A DNA stretch of 64,000 nt from Amaurobius ferox (lineage: Eukaryota > Arthropoda > Arachnida > Araneae > Amaurobiidae). How positions within the stretch are numbered: position 1 is the first letter of the stretch; each line of letters starts with the position of its first letter. Under the pieces are notes generated by a model, which did not search any database, was not told where the DNA came from, and saw only the letters and a list, made by a program, of their open reading frames with translations. The position numbers were made by a program, and so were the translations under genes. Of the stretch, positions 11,590-24,972 are shown piece by piece. Where the stretch lies: assembly GCA_951213105.1 (NCBI GenBank), contig OX578142.1, positions 114,263,065-114,327,064 of the forward strand. Direction: 5' to 3'.

Positions 11590-11690
11590 CGACAATAAGA
11601 GCTTACAATTTCGTCCCAGTAATTCATCGGTAGAGCATAGGCTGACCACTTCAAAGATCCGGGGTTAGATTCCTAGTTGAAGCAACAAGG
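11590..11690 (+). repeat. tRNA-like segment (second SINE head candidate)
   Basis: atcggtagagcatagg (11626-11641) resembles an A box and ggttagattcc (11663-11673) a B box. Both sit in tRNA-like spacing. It shares its upstream part with 10868-10912. Confidence 0.5.
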
Positions 11691-13914
11691 GTTGGGGCTT
11701 ACTTAACGCGGTTAGGACTTACTTAAAATTTCAAAAAAAAATTCAAAATAGCTCAATTATTATTTCTTTTAGAGTGCAAGTAATCACATTATATTTTCGC
11801 AACGGTATAGAATCATGTGAATTCATGGATAGACAAATTTGAAATTAAATTCGCCAAAAGAAACATGTTTCTGGAGGCATTTAAAAATATTTTAAAAATT
11901 AACTTATTGTTTAACAGATTCAGTTAGTTAAAAAGGACGTTCTTCGATCTTTCTGATAGTGTTAACATAGAAACTCTCTAATAATATTTTCGACCGATAT
12001 CGAAATAATTTAAGTCAAAATCGCCCAAAATTGCTCTTCAACATTGAATAACTTATAAACTAATTTAGGGTTACAAATATCGCTTTAATTTGTTTCGTAG
12101 ACTGAACTCAGCTATCGTGCCGAATTTCGCAGCTGTAGGTCACTTAGGTTTTATGCTACGCCGCGCACAGATAGGCATGCCGACAGACAAATACATACAC
12201 ATACATTCTCCATTATTATTGTAAACAATATAATTTCGTCGTCTTTTATTCACTGGTTAAAGTTTTAATAGTTTGTTCACATATTATTTTAAGTTAGTTG
12301 TTGATTTTTTTACTCAAAGAGCTTCCGGAGACGGTTTTCTTCCTATTTAATTTAACATACAGTACTTAAGTTCGTAGTCTTCTTCCCTGAGTATTGTGAT
12401 TTTATAAATTACTGAAATCATACTTTTGATACTCATTTCCTTTTCAAATTTATTCCCAAAATTACCCAATACTATCATCACTTTTTTCCTAAATTCGTAG
12501 TACATTGTTGTCTCTCATGATTACAGATAAGTTAGAAATTTTCTTAATTGCAATCATAAATTGTTCTTTGGTGCTAGTTTGACACCAACAGGCTAGACTT
12601 TATTACAATTTAGACCTATGGACGAGAAAGGTTAAAACTCCTCCTTATAGATAGTTCGAAAATCTATCAGTCTTGTCGTTCAAATCTAATTAAGTTCGTT
12701 CACTTTCCTTCTTAGTATTTATCTTTCATTTTTTCTAGTTTCTGTTTGGCAACACTTTTTTCTCATGCTACGTATGTAACTCTCCCGTAAGAGAAGCCCT
12801 TCTTGTTTTGACGTTTGTGGCTTCATTATCTCTTTATCTTGGAGGAGTCTGAAACCCTTTGATACCTTCAGAAATCTTTTGATACCTTTTACCGGCTGTC
12901 TTATGCTATAACAAAAATTTTATTTGTCAAGCAGTTTTACAACGTAGATGTAGAAGAAATAAGTTATAAATTTAGATCAATTCAAATTTCATGGTTAAGT
13001 CTTACGGATACGTTTCTTGAAACTTTTGTCCGCATGCTTCTTATCTATCAAGCAAAGAAATCATTTTATTTCTTCTATTTTTTTAATACTTTGTATATCC
13101 GCTGGATTTATTAAAATTTTCTCAAATTATAAAGAAAGTTTACAAAAAGTAGATATTTATATTCTGTAACAATATTTATTATCCATTTTCTTGCATTTAC
13201 ACTCCCTTTTCTGGACCCAAGAGTGAAATATATCTTCTTTGAAGAAAGTGACTTTTAAAGCATTATGCCAAGATCTACAATCATCAGAAGACATGGAACC
13301 CTTATAAAAAACTCAGTAAAGTAAGAAAAAATGATTTAATATTTCCATGTCAATCGTTAGATTCTCGTTTTGCTCTCTTTATGTAAATATATGATTGAAC
13401 CCACGCCTATTCCTAGGGATAAAACCATTTTTTCTCCCTTTGGCCCATAACTGCTTCGAATATGTGAATAGCCCCCATATCAAAACGATAACAGGAGGAA
13501 ATTCAAGCCTCGCTTTTTTCCTCAAATTACTGAATAATGCAGGAACGGCTATTCTTCTTTTGTCTGGAACAATTGCTATGACATCGACACTCCTAGTGCT
13601 CTTGGTAAACCTAGATGGTTACTAAATTGTGCTCGATTGTTTATCGTTTAGCAGTTTTTCTTGCTTTGATTCATTCAAATAAATCGAATTTCGGCTAGGA
13701 TTTCGGGGACCTGAAACAAAATAAATGATAGATCGTTATTGAAATAATAAGTGCTCTTTTTTTGGACGTACAAATGGAATAAAAAAGCGTAGCGAGCTGT
13801 TTTAGCCTACGGTGGTTTCAAAAGTAATAAAATTGTTCTGACATTTAAATCTCTTGTAGCAGTGAATTTAAATACGAATATTGAGCCCCCTTAGATAAAA
13901 AATAAATCTAATGT
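11691..13914. other. AT-rich DNA, no gene seen
   Basis: The 76-codon frame at 13395-13625 has a hydrophobic end but no recognisable family and no conserved copy. I treat it as chance. Confidence 0.55.
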
Positions 13915-14300
13915 GGACAGCACATGATTTTCCCTATGTACTGCAATGAATTTAATTCTTTCACAGTGAAAAAATGATATATAAGATTTATGGCGCAATG
14001 TCTTCAATGTTGAATTGTACATTTGTCGCTTTTCCGGATGACGACATGTAAAACTATTTCGAAGTACACAATTAACTTATATTTAACGCAACTCTAAATT
14101 GACAATTATCAATATTGATAGCATCTGCAGCAGGCAATATAGTCTATATATAAAAATATTTTAATAATATCATCAATTTGGCATCATTTTCGTTAATTTA
14201 GCATCATTTTTGCAATTTTAATGATGCTTTTGTCAATCGGGGACGAAATATCGCCAAGTTATCAAAGTTGGCAAAATTAGTTCTCAAGTTCCCAAGTTTA
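13915..14300. repeat. Degraded interspersed repeat with 'ttggcga' words
   Basis: atgtggacagcacatg at 13914-13929 also occurs in copies A, B and D-type repeats (for example at 5389 in the form atgtgctgtccacat). The following part has repeated gcatcatttt/ttggcaaaa words that resemble 21490-21600 and 37740-37810. It looks like a decayed member of a repeat family. Confidence 0.45.
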
Positions 14301-17242
14301 TCTCCAAGCATTGCAAATAAACGGAGTTTTAAAGAGCATACTCTACATATAAATTACTGTTGGCGAATTGTTAGGCGTTAAAATATAAAAATAATTACAT
14401 AAAATATCTTATCGCGTGAATGGAACGAACTATATCCATGAAAATTATATTAATAAATTTATCACATAATAATACATACAAAGTGAAAATATTTCACAAT
14501 AATTAATACTTTTTTATTTTATGTGATTTTTTTTATAAATTTATTTGAAAAGGTTAAATATTAGCTAGAAAAATGGAAACAGATATTTAAATTCTCTTTG
14601 TTCCATTAAAAATGTTGGTGGATATAATTTAAATAGAAAAAAAATCTAGGGGCTGTATCAGAGGTAAGTCCGCAAAGTATAATATGTTTTGTCCCACAGG
14701 TGCTTACAAATGATACAACGGTTTACGAAAAAATGTCATTTATTTCTACAAACTCTCAATATTGGTCTTTGATAGGAAAAATAAGTTACAAAGTTGATTA
14801 TCAAGAAATGTTAATTAAGTACCAGAATATAAAAAATAAAAGCGTGACAATTTTATTATTGCTTGGTAATTTTTATCTTATCTGGCGTTCGGCCATATCC
14901 TCCTCTCGAGCGCGTCACACCGATGAGGCACCCCTTATAACACGCGTACGTCCTTGGCCTAATATTTGATATTACTGCCTCTCCCTCTGACTATTACACA
15001 CAGAGCTACAAACCTTTAAAATCTTACCTTTTTCATCTCACCCAATTTGCCGACATAGCCTTCATACCAGGTGCCAGCAACGATGTTATACTACGTCAAA
15101 ACATTTAATGGACTGAATCTCTCTGCGTGAAATTTTCATTGAAATCGATCACGTATTTCACGAGACATTTAGCATAGAGGGATATTTTATTATTTTCGTT
15201 TTTATATATTAATGTGGTACAAAATCGAAAATATTTTTAGCCATAGAACTGCTTATTAAGTTTAAATTAATAAAAATGCATGTAAATTCGTTGCGCCGTT
15301 CTGAAGTTAAAAGCTGCCATGACAGAGAAAGAGAAACAGGTTTTAAATCCTCGATATTCCACCATTTGCTGTAGTGTGATAAAAGTTGCATCAGAATATT
15401 TTCTGGGGTCAACCTCATTGCCGGGAAAAGTTTCATCCAAATAGTTGATTTATTAGGAAGAGGGGAGTGTTGCAGTGACCGGCTCTTGTACCATTCCAAC
15501 TATGATCGAAAATTTGACAAATTTGTTTCAAAATACATCCAAAAATTTTCCTTCTCTAAACTTTTCACTCATGAAGTTTGATAAATTTAGCGAAAATTCT
15601 TCATTTCAATCCTTTTGATGGATTACACTTTTTGTAAAGTGCACACATGGTTTATTTTTACAAATTTGCTTTTGATAAGATATCAGTCCTTTGTAGATTT
15701 TTTCCCCTTCTTTAGCACAAGTTTTCAGGAGACTCAACATATCGAATTGCAATGACCTGTAATTAACACGTGTTCTTAAGAACTTTGCTATCCAGTGTCC
15801 GTATTCGAGAAATTAAAGAAATATGTAAAAGCTTGACCTTATCAGTTTTTTTTATAAATGCAGCTACATGGCAGTCAGTATACCAAATGTCGACTGTCTA
15901 GTTTAAAATAATTTCTGTGGAATTTTGACGTTTTGTAACAGTTTGAAAAGTTTGAGGTTTGTAATTTTTTTTAACAATCGTTACAGGGATACCGAATTTA
16001 AATTGTGTATCGTAAACGGATTTTCAGTAAAATTTCGATTGTAGAGCACCTGATAATACCAATAAAACTGACAAATATAACATTTGCGAGATATCGAATC
16101 GTAAATAAAGGTTTCTGATAAAATATGAAATTTTTGAATTTTATAATTTTTCCATTAACGATTAATACCGAAATAGCACAATAATACTAATTTCTTTTTG
16201 AGAGAAAAAAAAACTGATAAATACGACATTTGCGAGATTATGAACAGCCATTACCGTTATTTGAAATTTGATAAGTGAGAAATTTCAGTAATTTTCCTTG
16301 AGTAGCAGTGGTATACTCAACAAGACGATTATTTAACTTCTAACTTTATCATTCGACTTCACAGCTTAGGTGAAAAAGTGGAAATTTTATGGAAAACATT
16401 GATACAGAAAATTGGCATTGGCGAAACAACATTAATTGATAACATCTTGTCTTATTACGTCTACCTGTAAGAAAATTCAAAATCAACATTCTACTCCATT
16501 TAGTTTGTGAGATACAGGAGTGAGGGATCGCAAAAACAGTCACTTATGACTCATGTGAAAGGTAAGAACCTTCAATATTTTATGTGAAATTTTAAAACAG
16601 AACTTGGTTGGTGCTCTGCCGTGCATCTCAATGAATTGTTAAGGATTTTCGAAATTAAATTTATGATCCTTTCCATTCTACTACCGAATTCGATTCATTT
16701 ATTTTCGCGAAATAGATGATCAACTTACAAAAAATTTTAAAAACGTAATAAATTTGCTCACAAATAAATATTACAAACATTACTGCCAAATACAACGCTA
16801 TAATGTTTTCTATAATTCTAAGATTAACTTAAAGCTATAAGCATCGTAAATAATTTTTGCTTGATACATAAAGAATATTCATAACTCATGAAACAGTACT
16901 TTTAAGTATATGATAAATATTTACTAAGTACTATTTCTAAATATATGAAGTATAATAAGATTTGTTATTATATCTCGAGCGATATACAAATTTTTTTTTA
17001 AATCTTTCTTTGAAAAGCGATAATTATAGAACTATAAATAAACTAATAAACTAAGATCATATTTAGGCCACGATTTTAATAGCACTAAACTTCAAAGAAG
17101 ACTTCGAAGCGCTGACACCATTTATTTTCTCTATGATACAATCGTGGGAATCAAATTATTAATATATTCCTAAAATGCAGTAATAAACAAAATTATAATA
17201 ATTAATCAGTTTGAAAAGGGAATTTGTAATAACGATAGAAAT
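14301..17242. other. AT-rich DNA, no gene recognised
   Basis: Two related modules (aaactgacaaatataac at 16067 and aaactgataaatacgac at 16212, each followed by atttgcgaga) lie ~147 bases apart. A 96-codon minus-strand frame at 15209-15499 has no domain I recognise; it may be part of an unidentified repeat. Nothing else stands out. Confidence 0.5.
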
Positions 17243-18340
17243 AACAAAAATAGTCAATCATGCTTAAAGCATTGATTATGAAACTCTTTTCAACTTCAAT
17301 GCAATTTTATTTAAACAAGTCTAAAATGCAATACATTCCTCGGTAATATTTTAAAACTTATCAGAATACTACATTAATTCATTATATTTGATAACTTAAA
17401 CCTTCATCGAAAAAAATGAACTTCATTCAAATGACGGCATTGAAATATAAATTGCCTGGTTTAAACACCTCTAAAATGCAATACATTCCTCAGTAATGTT
17501 TTAAAACTATCATAATACTACGATAATTTATTATATTTGATGACTTCATCGAAAACAACTGAAATTCATTCAAATGACGTCAGAAAAAATAACACGCATG
17601 GATCTCTCTATAAAAATAGCATTTTTTCCATAACATTTTCCCATTCATTTCATTCATCACAATACTATAATAATTTATTTTACTTAAAAATTAAGACCAT
17701 GGAGCTACAAGTAATTAAACTCTATGCTTGAAACTTCATCGAAAAAAATCGTCCTTCTCTTTGTAAAATTAATGAATACTTCATATCAGCTATGCAGACT
17801 CCATGGGCTAAGAAATTTTGTGTTACAGAAATACAGCAATTCCAATACAACTCATTCTACATATTTTGCTGTTTATATTTTACATAAGTGAAAAATAGGC
17901 TTCGTTGTAGAAATAATCATATTTGTATGATCATTTAAACTTAAATATATTGTAATTGCGTTGTTTCAGTATGTAGATGCACAGAATTTAAGCAAAAATA
18001 AAGTGGTTTTAGGACGGATACAACATTCAAAATGAATTAAAAAGAACTTAAAAAATCACGATTTTGAGACAAGATGGATACCATATATCATTTTGAAGTG
18101 GGTCATGTGATCTTTTCATATCAAAGTATTTCATTTTTTCAACCCGGGTTCAATCCAAAACTAATTGGGTGATATTATTCAATTATATTCCCATCGGTCC
18201 TATAGACCGTCTGAACAACATACTAAAATTTCATTTTGATTAAGTCATTTTTACGGCAGTTAACTTGCTAACGGACAGACAGACAGACAGAATGAACAAA
18301 GTCATAAACACTTTTCAACTTTGTTGTAAAGTGTTAAAAA
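17243..18340 (-). mobile_element. 2.1-kb repeat family, copy E (short form)
   Basis: On the + strand it starts with agtcaatcatgcttaaagca and ends with the same hairpin tail as copy A (aacacttttcaac/gttgtaaagtgtt). The short form lacks the 4440-5900 equivalent. Instead it carries a ~130-150-base module present three times (about 17320, 17470 and 17640), each with a tctaaaatgcaatacattcc or cacaatactataa core. Copy D (33739) has the same arrangement, so this is a subfamily rather than random decay. Confidence 0.8.
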
Positions 18341-18960
18341 TGTGTTGCGAGTTTAGCATAAAGTAGAAACTTTAAAATATTCTCTAGTCATTTAAATAAT
18401 TATTTAGGGTATTTAGTTACGAGGACACTGTATTTCTGAAATATTCAAAGTCTAGACATAGTCTAGTTAAAAGAAAATATAAATATTTACTCAACTAGTT
18501 TGGAGAACTTGCGTATTAAATGCTTCTTTTTTTCACATTCCGGCTCTATAAAATATATTCTAACTCATTGAAGTATAATGAAGAGCAGTATTATTATTCT
18601 ATTCAAATTCACAGGTGCATATAAGTTTTGTTTGGAGAACGAAGAGCGCAGTATAAATTGATTTTTTTTTCTTTTGCTTTATATATTACTCAGAAATATT
18701 CTGAAAGATAAATTCTACTTTTAAAAAAATTATAAATTTCAATTACACAGAAGACTTTGAAAACATTTTTGAATCAAGTATTTCAATTAATAAAGTGTAA
18801 AACGTTTTCACAGAATAAATCCTACTGATTCTAAATTTCGAGAATATTTATTATAACTCATTGTAAGATAATTCAAGCAAATCCTGATATATTTGGAGTA
18901 CTGTAGCTGGTGGCACATCTGAACGCCGTCCAGGGGAATCAGGATTGAACACCATTTCGA
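18341..18960. other. AT-rich DNA, no gene seen
   Basis: Unique sequence; no frame or repeat recognised. Confidence 0.55.
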
Positions 18961-19157
18961 CCCTAGCTGTTTCCAGTTGACGTTTAACTTCAGTTGAACT
19001 TAAGTTTAACGTCAGTTGAAATTACGTTAACGTTTGAAATTACATTTAACGTTGAAATTACGTTAACAAAGTCAAACGTAATTTCAGTTGAAATTACGTT
19101 TAACTTTGTCCAGACTGTGGACACTTTACGTTTACGTTAAAGTCTCCACAGCCTGGG
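18961..19157. repeat. TTAACGT-rich block ending in a hairpin
   Basis: Words such as gttgaaattacgtttaac recur in both orientations over ~150 bases. The block ends in an inverted repeat: ccagactgtggacacttt at 19112-19129 and the near-complement aaagtctccacagcctgg at about 19139-19156. Confidence 0.65.
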
Positions 19158-19622
19158 AACACTTTTTTGAGCGGTTACTTTTTAAGCTGTCATAATAACG
19201 ATAGATATCTAGATTGACAGTAATGTTAGACTTTCTGACTATTAAAATCGGACCAATAGAATTGAAAATACTGATGAATTTAGTCGCTTTTGTGACTTGT
19301 ATCAAAATAAAATTATAGGATGTGTCCGTTGCATGATTTTCACTATAAAAGAATATATTTTGATATTAATGAACTAATTACAATGTAAAATTTAGAGTAA
19401 AACTAACTTGAGCCAACCTACGTTTCGAAAATCATTGAATTTCTTTCTTCAGTGCGAACAAGTCTGGACCTGAACGCGCAAATTAACGTTAAACTATATC
19501 GGTCAAATAGAAAGTGGTTAAGATACAGAATCTAATACAGTGACGCCACCTAGTGTGATAAACGGGAATTATTCGCGAAAGAATGGAAAGTGAAAGATAT
19601 AGGAACTTGAGAAGCAAACGAG

Positions 19623-19764
19623 GAAAAATAAATAAAATGTAGAATAATTGAACTTAGCGTGTAGACATTGTAGAATAAATATCTACACGTCAAGTAAAAA
19701 GGTATATTAAAAATATAGTAAAAAATAAATAAAATGTAGAGTAATTGAACGTGGCTTGTAGATT
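19623..19764. repeat. Direct duplication, ~42-base units 99 bases apart
   Basis: aaaaataaataaaatgtaga followed by ataattgaac at 19624 recurs at about 19723 with few changes (both followed by gtgtaga or cttgtaga). It is a simple local duplication. Confidence 0.7.
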
Positions 19765-19848
19765 GAGCTGTAAAGGACCAAAACAGAAATTAGACATGAT
19801 CATGCCATACCTCGAAAAAATATAGTGTAATTCACAAATTATTAACCA

Positions 19849-19900
19849 GTAACTTACACCTTCGGGTAGGTCGAAAAATCTGCATCGAAAGAAAGAAATC
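19849..19900 (+). mobile_element. 5'-truncated SINE tail with target duplication
   Basis: cttacaccttcgggtaggtc and the gcatcgaaagaaag end match the tail of the SINE at 55182-55840. attaacca flanks it on both sides (19841-19848 and 19901-19908). Confidence 0.8.
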
Positions 19901-19908
19901 ATTAACCA

Positions 19909-20982
19909 AGAAAATAATTTATTCATAGAATTAATTTCCTTTTATCTCCCAAGTATATCCTTATGTAATAAAATTATAATAAATACACGTTGGAAAAACA
20001 GTGCCGATGAGTATTTAGGCTAATTTTCCAAGTCCATGACATTTGTATTTTTAGTTTATGGGAGTCTGTTTTTGACGTTTCTGAAGATACAGCGTAAATT
20101 GATATATTGAAACCACGCCTTTAGTACTAAAACTATGTTATTTAGAAAATAAACCGAGCAAAAATGGAATATGTTAAAAAATTCTCAAATTCTTAGTTAC
20201 ACATTCATAAAACTCGTTTTATGCTAGTTTTCTACATAATGTAATCGAAATAAACGAGGAATTTTAATTTTAAATTTGACCTGGACTTTCATAGATTGAA
20301 ATCAGATCAGATACATATATTCGTGACAGCTCAGATCCAATCACATATTTAAATTATAAGATATAACCTATATTTAAATGTGTTGAACCAATTTTAATTA
20401 GTTTCTCAAATATGAATCATCCAACATCTGATACTTTTAAAGAGCAATTATTCATTTTCCTTTGACGTCCAGTGCAAGAAGGAAAGCCTTTCCTCTCTGA
20501 CTTCTGCCCAAATGTAAATATACTCACCATGTTTTAAACAAAAATGGCAGATCGTGACTAACCCGTTCTTCTCATGTAATGCATACGTTTGTAAAAACCC
20601 TTTATAAACTTCCCGGTTCAAGCTTATTTTCCCCTTATGCAACAAGGAAAAAAACAAATAAATCATCCACAGTTTCTAAGTTAACCAAGACACCATCTTT
20701 GGCTGACAGACAAATTTCCGTTGCTGTCATTTATACCAAATAAACAAGAGATTTAATTGATTTCTCGTTGAACCTATATTTAGAAGAGATAGTTTCTAAT
20801 CGGCTTGGGCAACAGCAAAACGACCCTTGCCGAGTATCGTCGTTTTACTACTATCTCATCCTTGGTTTGAGCGATGACATAAACATCCTCAAAAAGCAGA
20901 TCTGATTGTTGTTGACAGGTTTACTGTGGCAAAAGCTGATTGCATCTTATTCCAGATTCCGATAAGCCTTTCTCTTTTATTT
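19909..20982. other. AT-rich DNA, no gene seen
   Basis: The 72-codon minus-strand frame at 20448-20666 shows no known domain. No repeat recognised. Confidence 0.5.
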
Positions 20983-21430
20983 ATTTTCCCTACATGCATA
21001 GTATAATGTATGGGGAAAGTATTGTGACGGGGTCGAAAATTTGCTTTCGAGTTTTCGACGGAAGAGCACGTTTCAAACATCCCTGAATACGAATCGAAAG
21101 TTTTTGAGATGATCTTTGTGTGTATATTTATCTCTGAGCCTGTGGATGCGCTATCTCACGAACAGGTGAAGCGTTTCAAACGTAATTTGGTACGATTATT
21201 ACGATCCATAGATACGGAAAGTCTATTGATTTTAAACGCGATCGAACATTCGGAAGACCCCAAAATTTCGAATGAATTTTTGAAAAAAATCATTAAAATA
21301 ACAGAACGTTCAATAATGTTAACTAAATGATTATTTTATCCGTAATTTTTTATTCTAAAACGAATGACATATACTTTATAAGTATTAGCTTGAACCGTTT
21401 TTGGGATATTGTACGTTTCACAAAAAATAT
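20983..21430 (+). repeat. Hairpin-headed repeat family, copy 1
   Basis: It begins with an imperfect palindrome (tttccctacat ... atgtatggggaaa, 20985-21018). It continues gtattgtgacggggtcgaaa and a tcctgaatacgaatc-like part, and matches 27232-27745 over its whole length, including the gaaccgttttt-like end. The GT tract present in the 27.3-kb copy is reduced to a few bases here. The frame at 21109-21330 lies inside the repeat and has no family resemblance. Confidence 0.7.
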
Positions 21431-21479
21431 ATATCTAAAAATTATATAGAAATAAACAGTAGTAAGTATCATCAAATAT

Positions 21480-21960
21480 GCAACATTTGGCGATAAGTTT
21501 GGCGACTTTTGCCACTAATTTGGCAAAATATTGCCAAATTGATGACCTTTAATGTGGAGCCAAATTGAGCCTGTTGGTGCTAAATGTCACAAAGTGGCAA
21601 AAATGACGCTAGCGTTACGAAAATGACGCCAAATAATAATAACACATTTTAACATGATGGAGTATACTGTTAAGCAGATGTTAACAATATTTCCAATTGT
21701 CAAGGTATATTAGGGTGAAACATAAGTTAATTTGGCTTTTCAAAATAATTTTTATTTTGTCATCTTGAAAAGAGCCAAATGTCAATGTACTTTACAACGT
21801 TAAAAACGTTGTGCGTGGATCTTGTTCACCATTATTTCGCATTGAAAGAAGTAAAATACTTGCATTATGTAGGGCAAGTCATGCTGACCACATCAGATTA
21901 TTTTTCTCGTCTTGGAAAAGTGAGAAAAAAAAAAGGATTTTTCTGTCAGAAGTACGTAAT
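21480..21960 (+). repeat. Degraded repeat shared with 61131-61399
   Basis: It first holds ttggcgac/ttggcaaa words (21490-21545). Then aaaacgttgtgcgtggatcttgt at about 21807 matches acgttgtgccgtggatcttg at 61308, including the following accatt and ttcgc parts. Confidence 0.6.
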
Positions 21961-22929
21961 TCAATGAAGGGATGAATAGTTTCAGTAAAAAATATTTCCT
22001 ACACACAATGGACTTGACTTAAAATGAACATTTTTCAGGACAATTTGGTTATCAAAGACTTTTTCATTAAGAAATAAAAAAAAACTTGAAGTATTAACTT
22101 TAACTTTTGTCTTTAGAATTTTTTCCTATCTTAAATTGGCCAATTATCTTTCTTAAAATATATTAATCTATACTTGCCGCATACGAATTTATCAATGAGA
22201 TATTATTAAGTACAGAAACCAAATACTTTACAGAAATTATCTGCATACACATCTATAATAATAATGTCTGTCTTTTTATCTGTTCGCGGATGTGTCTGTT
22301 TATGTAGTTAAAAATCTAAAAGTCGTACGGCCATGAAATTCACCCGGGATTTATGACCAGGGACGATGCGCCTAGGTAGGAATTTTTTTAAATTCGAATT
22401 AGTTTTTAAGTTTTTTTTATGTTATGGCACGAATTTGAGCCATTTTCACATAAATTAGTTCCTTAGTGACCGAAAATGTTATCAGAGTTTATGTTAGAAA
22501 TGTTATCACAAATGTTATCACAGATCTTAACATCAGTGGAAAGATCGAAAAATTATTTTTCAAACAAACTTTGAACGAAATCCATACTATTAATAGACGA
22601 ATTTTCGGGAATTTAAAAAAAATATATGCTTTTCTTGTGTTGAATACTTTAAAAATGGCAAAATACTTTATTAGCAAAATGTTAAAACTTTAGTTATAAT
22701 ATCAAAGCGTCTATGCCCTATGGTATTGATTATTTATTTAAATACTAGAACGAATTTCCCGCCGTTCCCTTTCTAAATATGCGTCTACTACGTATAAATA
22801 CTTAAATTGTTTATTAACGTATAAATAATTAAACTGTTTAATAATACATTTAAATACAATTTAAAATGGCTTCGATCCGAAAATTGTACGATTTAAATCG
22901 CACTCGCTTTCCGCGAAAACAAAAAAGAT
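21961..22929. other. AT-rich DNA with a weak CTGTTT module, no gene
   Basis: At 22262-22360 a gtctgtctttttatctgttc stretch with 'catgaaattcacccggg' resembles the openings of other repeats. The overlapping frames at 22466-22693 on both strands are AT-biased and unrecognised. Confidence 0.45.
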
Positions 22930-23129
22930 GAGAATCACAATTGACAGCACATTCAACCGCTCATGAAACAGGCAATTCCACGGAAATCCACATATAACCC
23001 CTCTCATCCCATCCTAAAATATCTTCTTTTCTACCACAAAATGAGTGGTTCCTTACCCAGTTCGTTTCTACCGCGGAAGGAGTCCGAGACTTGCTATAGC
23101 CTGGGAAATTCTCTCAAAAAATCAAATAA

Positions 23130-23482
23130 ATGCCTCAGATCAATGACATGCTCCCACACACATATTTACACACACGCGCGTACACACACACACGCGCGTA
23201 CACACACACACGCACGCACACGCACACACACACACACGCGCACACACGCGCACACACACACACACGCGCGCGCACACACACACGCGCATACACACACACG
23301 GCGACACACACGCACACACACACAAACAAATACATACACACACACATATTGACATTACCTCAAAAACGATCGATTGGAATTCAGGAATGCCTGAAACGTG
23401 CTCTTCCGTCGAAAACTCGAATTCGAATTTTCGACCCTGTCATTAATTTTCCTGTACATTATACTATGTATATGGGGAAAGG
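23130..23482 (-). repeat. Hairpin-headed repeat family, copy 2 (inverted)
   Basis: Read on the minus strand it starts with the palindrome at 23447-23480 (cctttccccatatacatag ...), then the gtcgaaaattcgaattcgag part, then gaggtaatgtcaatatgtg, and runs into a long GT tract. The order is as in the copy at 27232. Confidence 0.75.
23152..23347. repeat. (CA)n/(CG) compound microsatellite
   Basis: About 195 bases of CA with interspersed CGCG and TA steps. Frames through it encode only TH/RV repeats and are artefacts. Long alternating purine-pyrimidine tracts of this kind can adopt Z-DNA. Confidence 0.97.
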
Positions 23483-23489
23483 CGCTTGA

Positions 23490-24347
23490 AACTAGATGTT
23501 CTGTCTTGGTTAAAATTCAGCTAGTAATGTAAAAAATATGCTCTGATGAATATCGCAATATTTATGTCCATACACTTTCATAACGCACTTTTATGCATCA
23601 CTATAAATAAAACATTATTTATAATACATCAAATAATGAGGAAAGAATTTATTTCCTAAATTGAATTCTGGAAAACCAAGTTGTAGAGTATAGAAAAATC
23701 GAAAAGACGGCCATCAAAAACTTAAGCAAAGGAGGGAGAAAACAAACACCAATTGATATATTCTAAATTAGCATCACGAATTTATCGTACAGAGCTAGCG
23801 TGAAAGCCAGCTTCCATAAAAATAAAAGATTTACGGCGGGAGTTCATCGCGTTGCTAGATATCTATGATTTACACTTCATATCTAACTTGAGAGCCTGAG
23901 CCACAACCAAACTGCTCCTTGATTATTCGTCACGCAAAACCATTTTTCTATGCTTAGATTTGGCGATAAAACTCGTGTGTAATAACTTGGAGTAAGTTTC
24001 ATAGCTACTGATACGTCCAATAGATTTAGACAGTGCCTTTCCTGCTTTTCTAGAAAATTTGTAGGCATCATAAAAGAGTTTTTATTATGTATAAAAGCAA
24101 ATCGGATCCTGGTTTGCATGAAAAGATAAAGCAAAATTTGCGGTAAATTTGGATTTGAAGGAAGTTCATGGCAGAAATAAAGTTTGAAAAATGGTACAAA
24201 TGTACATGCACCTGAAATTTAGGAAGTACTTTCATTGTTAAGAGATATCTTCGATAACTGGTAACTAGTAAAAAAGAGCGTGTGTTTTGGCATACGTTTA
24301 ACATGAGAAGAATTAATAAATAATTTGGCATCACGTCTGTTGCTATA
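23490..24347. other. AT-rich DNA, no gene seen
   Basis: No recognisable frame or repeat. The 12-base word atgagaagaatt at 24303-24314 recurs just after the MITE that follows. Confidence 0.5.
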
Positions 24348-24764
24348 ATAGCAAAAATTCAGCACACATCCACTACAGAATGTCTTTATTTTACTTCCTA
24401 TAAGACGTACAAAAGTTTAAAAAAGGGGCCAGAGCGCTTTCGAGCATTTCCTTTTTTCGATTTCTGTAATTAAATTGTAATTTAATATGCTGTTCTTTTG
24501 TTGTTGAAATTTTTGAAACTCTAAAAAAATAGTTTATGGTTTATCCTTGTCTAAACGTAGATCCTTTTGTAAATTGTATTTATGCAAATTTTGTCGTTAT
24601 ATCTGGTCTATATATGAACGATTCAAATTTTATTTCCGTGTAGCCACTGATGAAGAGCGTACTTTGCTCGAAAGCGCTCTGGCCCTTTTTTTTAAACTTT
24701 TGTACGTCTTATAGGAAGTAAAATAAAGACCTTCTGTTGTGGATGTGTGCTTAATTTTTGCTAT
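24348..24764. mobile_element. 417-bp MITE with ~98-bp terminal inverted repeats
   Basis: The left arm (24348-24445; atagcaaaaatt, agcacacatccac, ggggccagagcgctttcgag) is complemented by 24665-24764 with only a few mismatches. The centre has no coding frame. A direct repeat, atgagaagaatt, lies at 24303-24314 and 24763-24774, overlapping the right end but 34 bases outside the left end, so it is not a clean target duplication. The transposase family is unknown. Confidence 0.88.
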
Positions 24765-24972
24765 GAGAAGAATTGTCTATTTAACCTATAGATTGATTGA
24801 TTTCATTTTGAAACGATCTCAGTGATGAGTGATATTGTAAAACAGTTGTATTGTAGATACATTTTATCTAACAGATGAAATCCGGTTTGGGGAATTTATT
24901 TCCATGAGTAGCCGACATCAATGCAGAACTCAATATATAATTTTTCTTCTGTTTATATATACCCTTTAAGCT

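Noticed and set aside
15209..15499. 96-codon minus-strand frame as a gene
   Set aside because: Composition is less AT-biased than neighbours, but no family is recognised and no second copy is present.
22963..23489. Long frames through the CA repeat on both strands
   Set aside because: They encode only TH, RV or VC repeats of a microsatellite.
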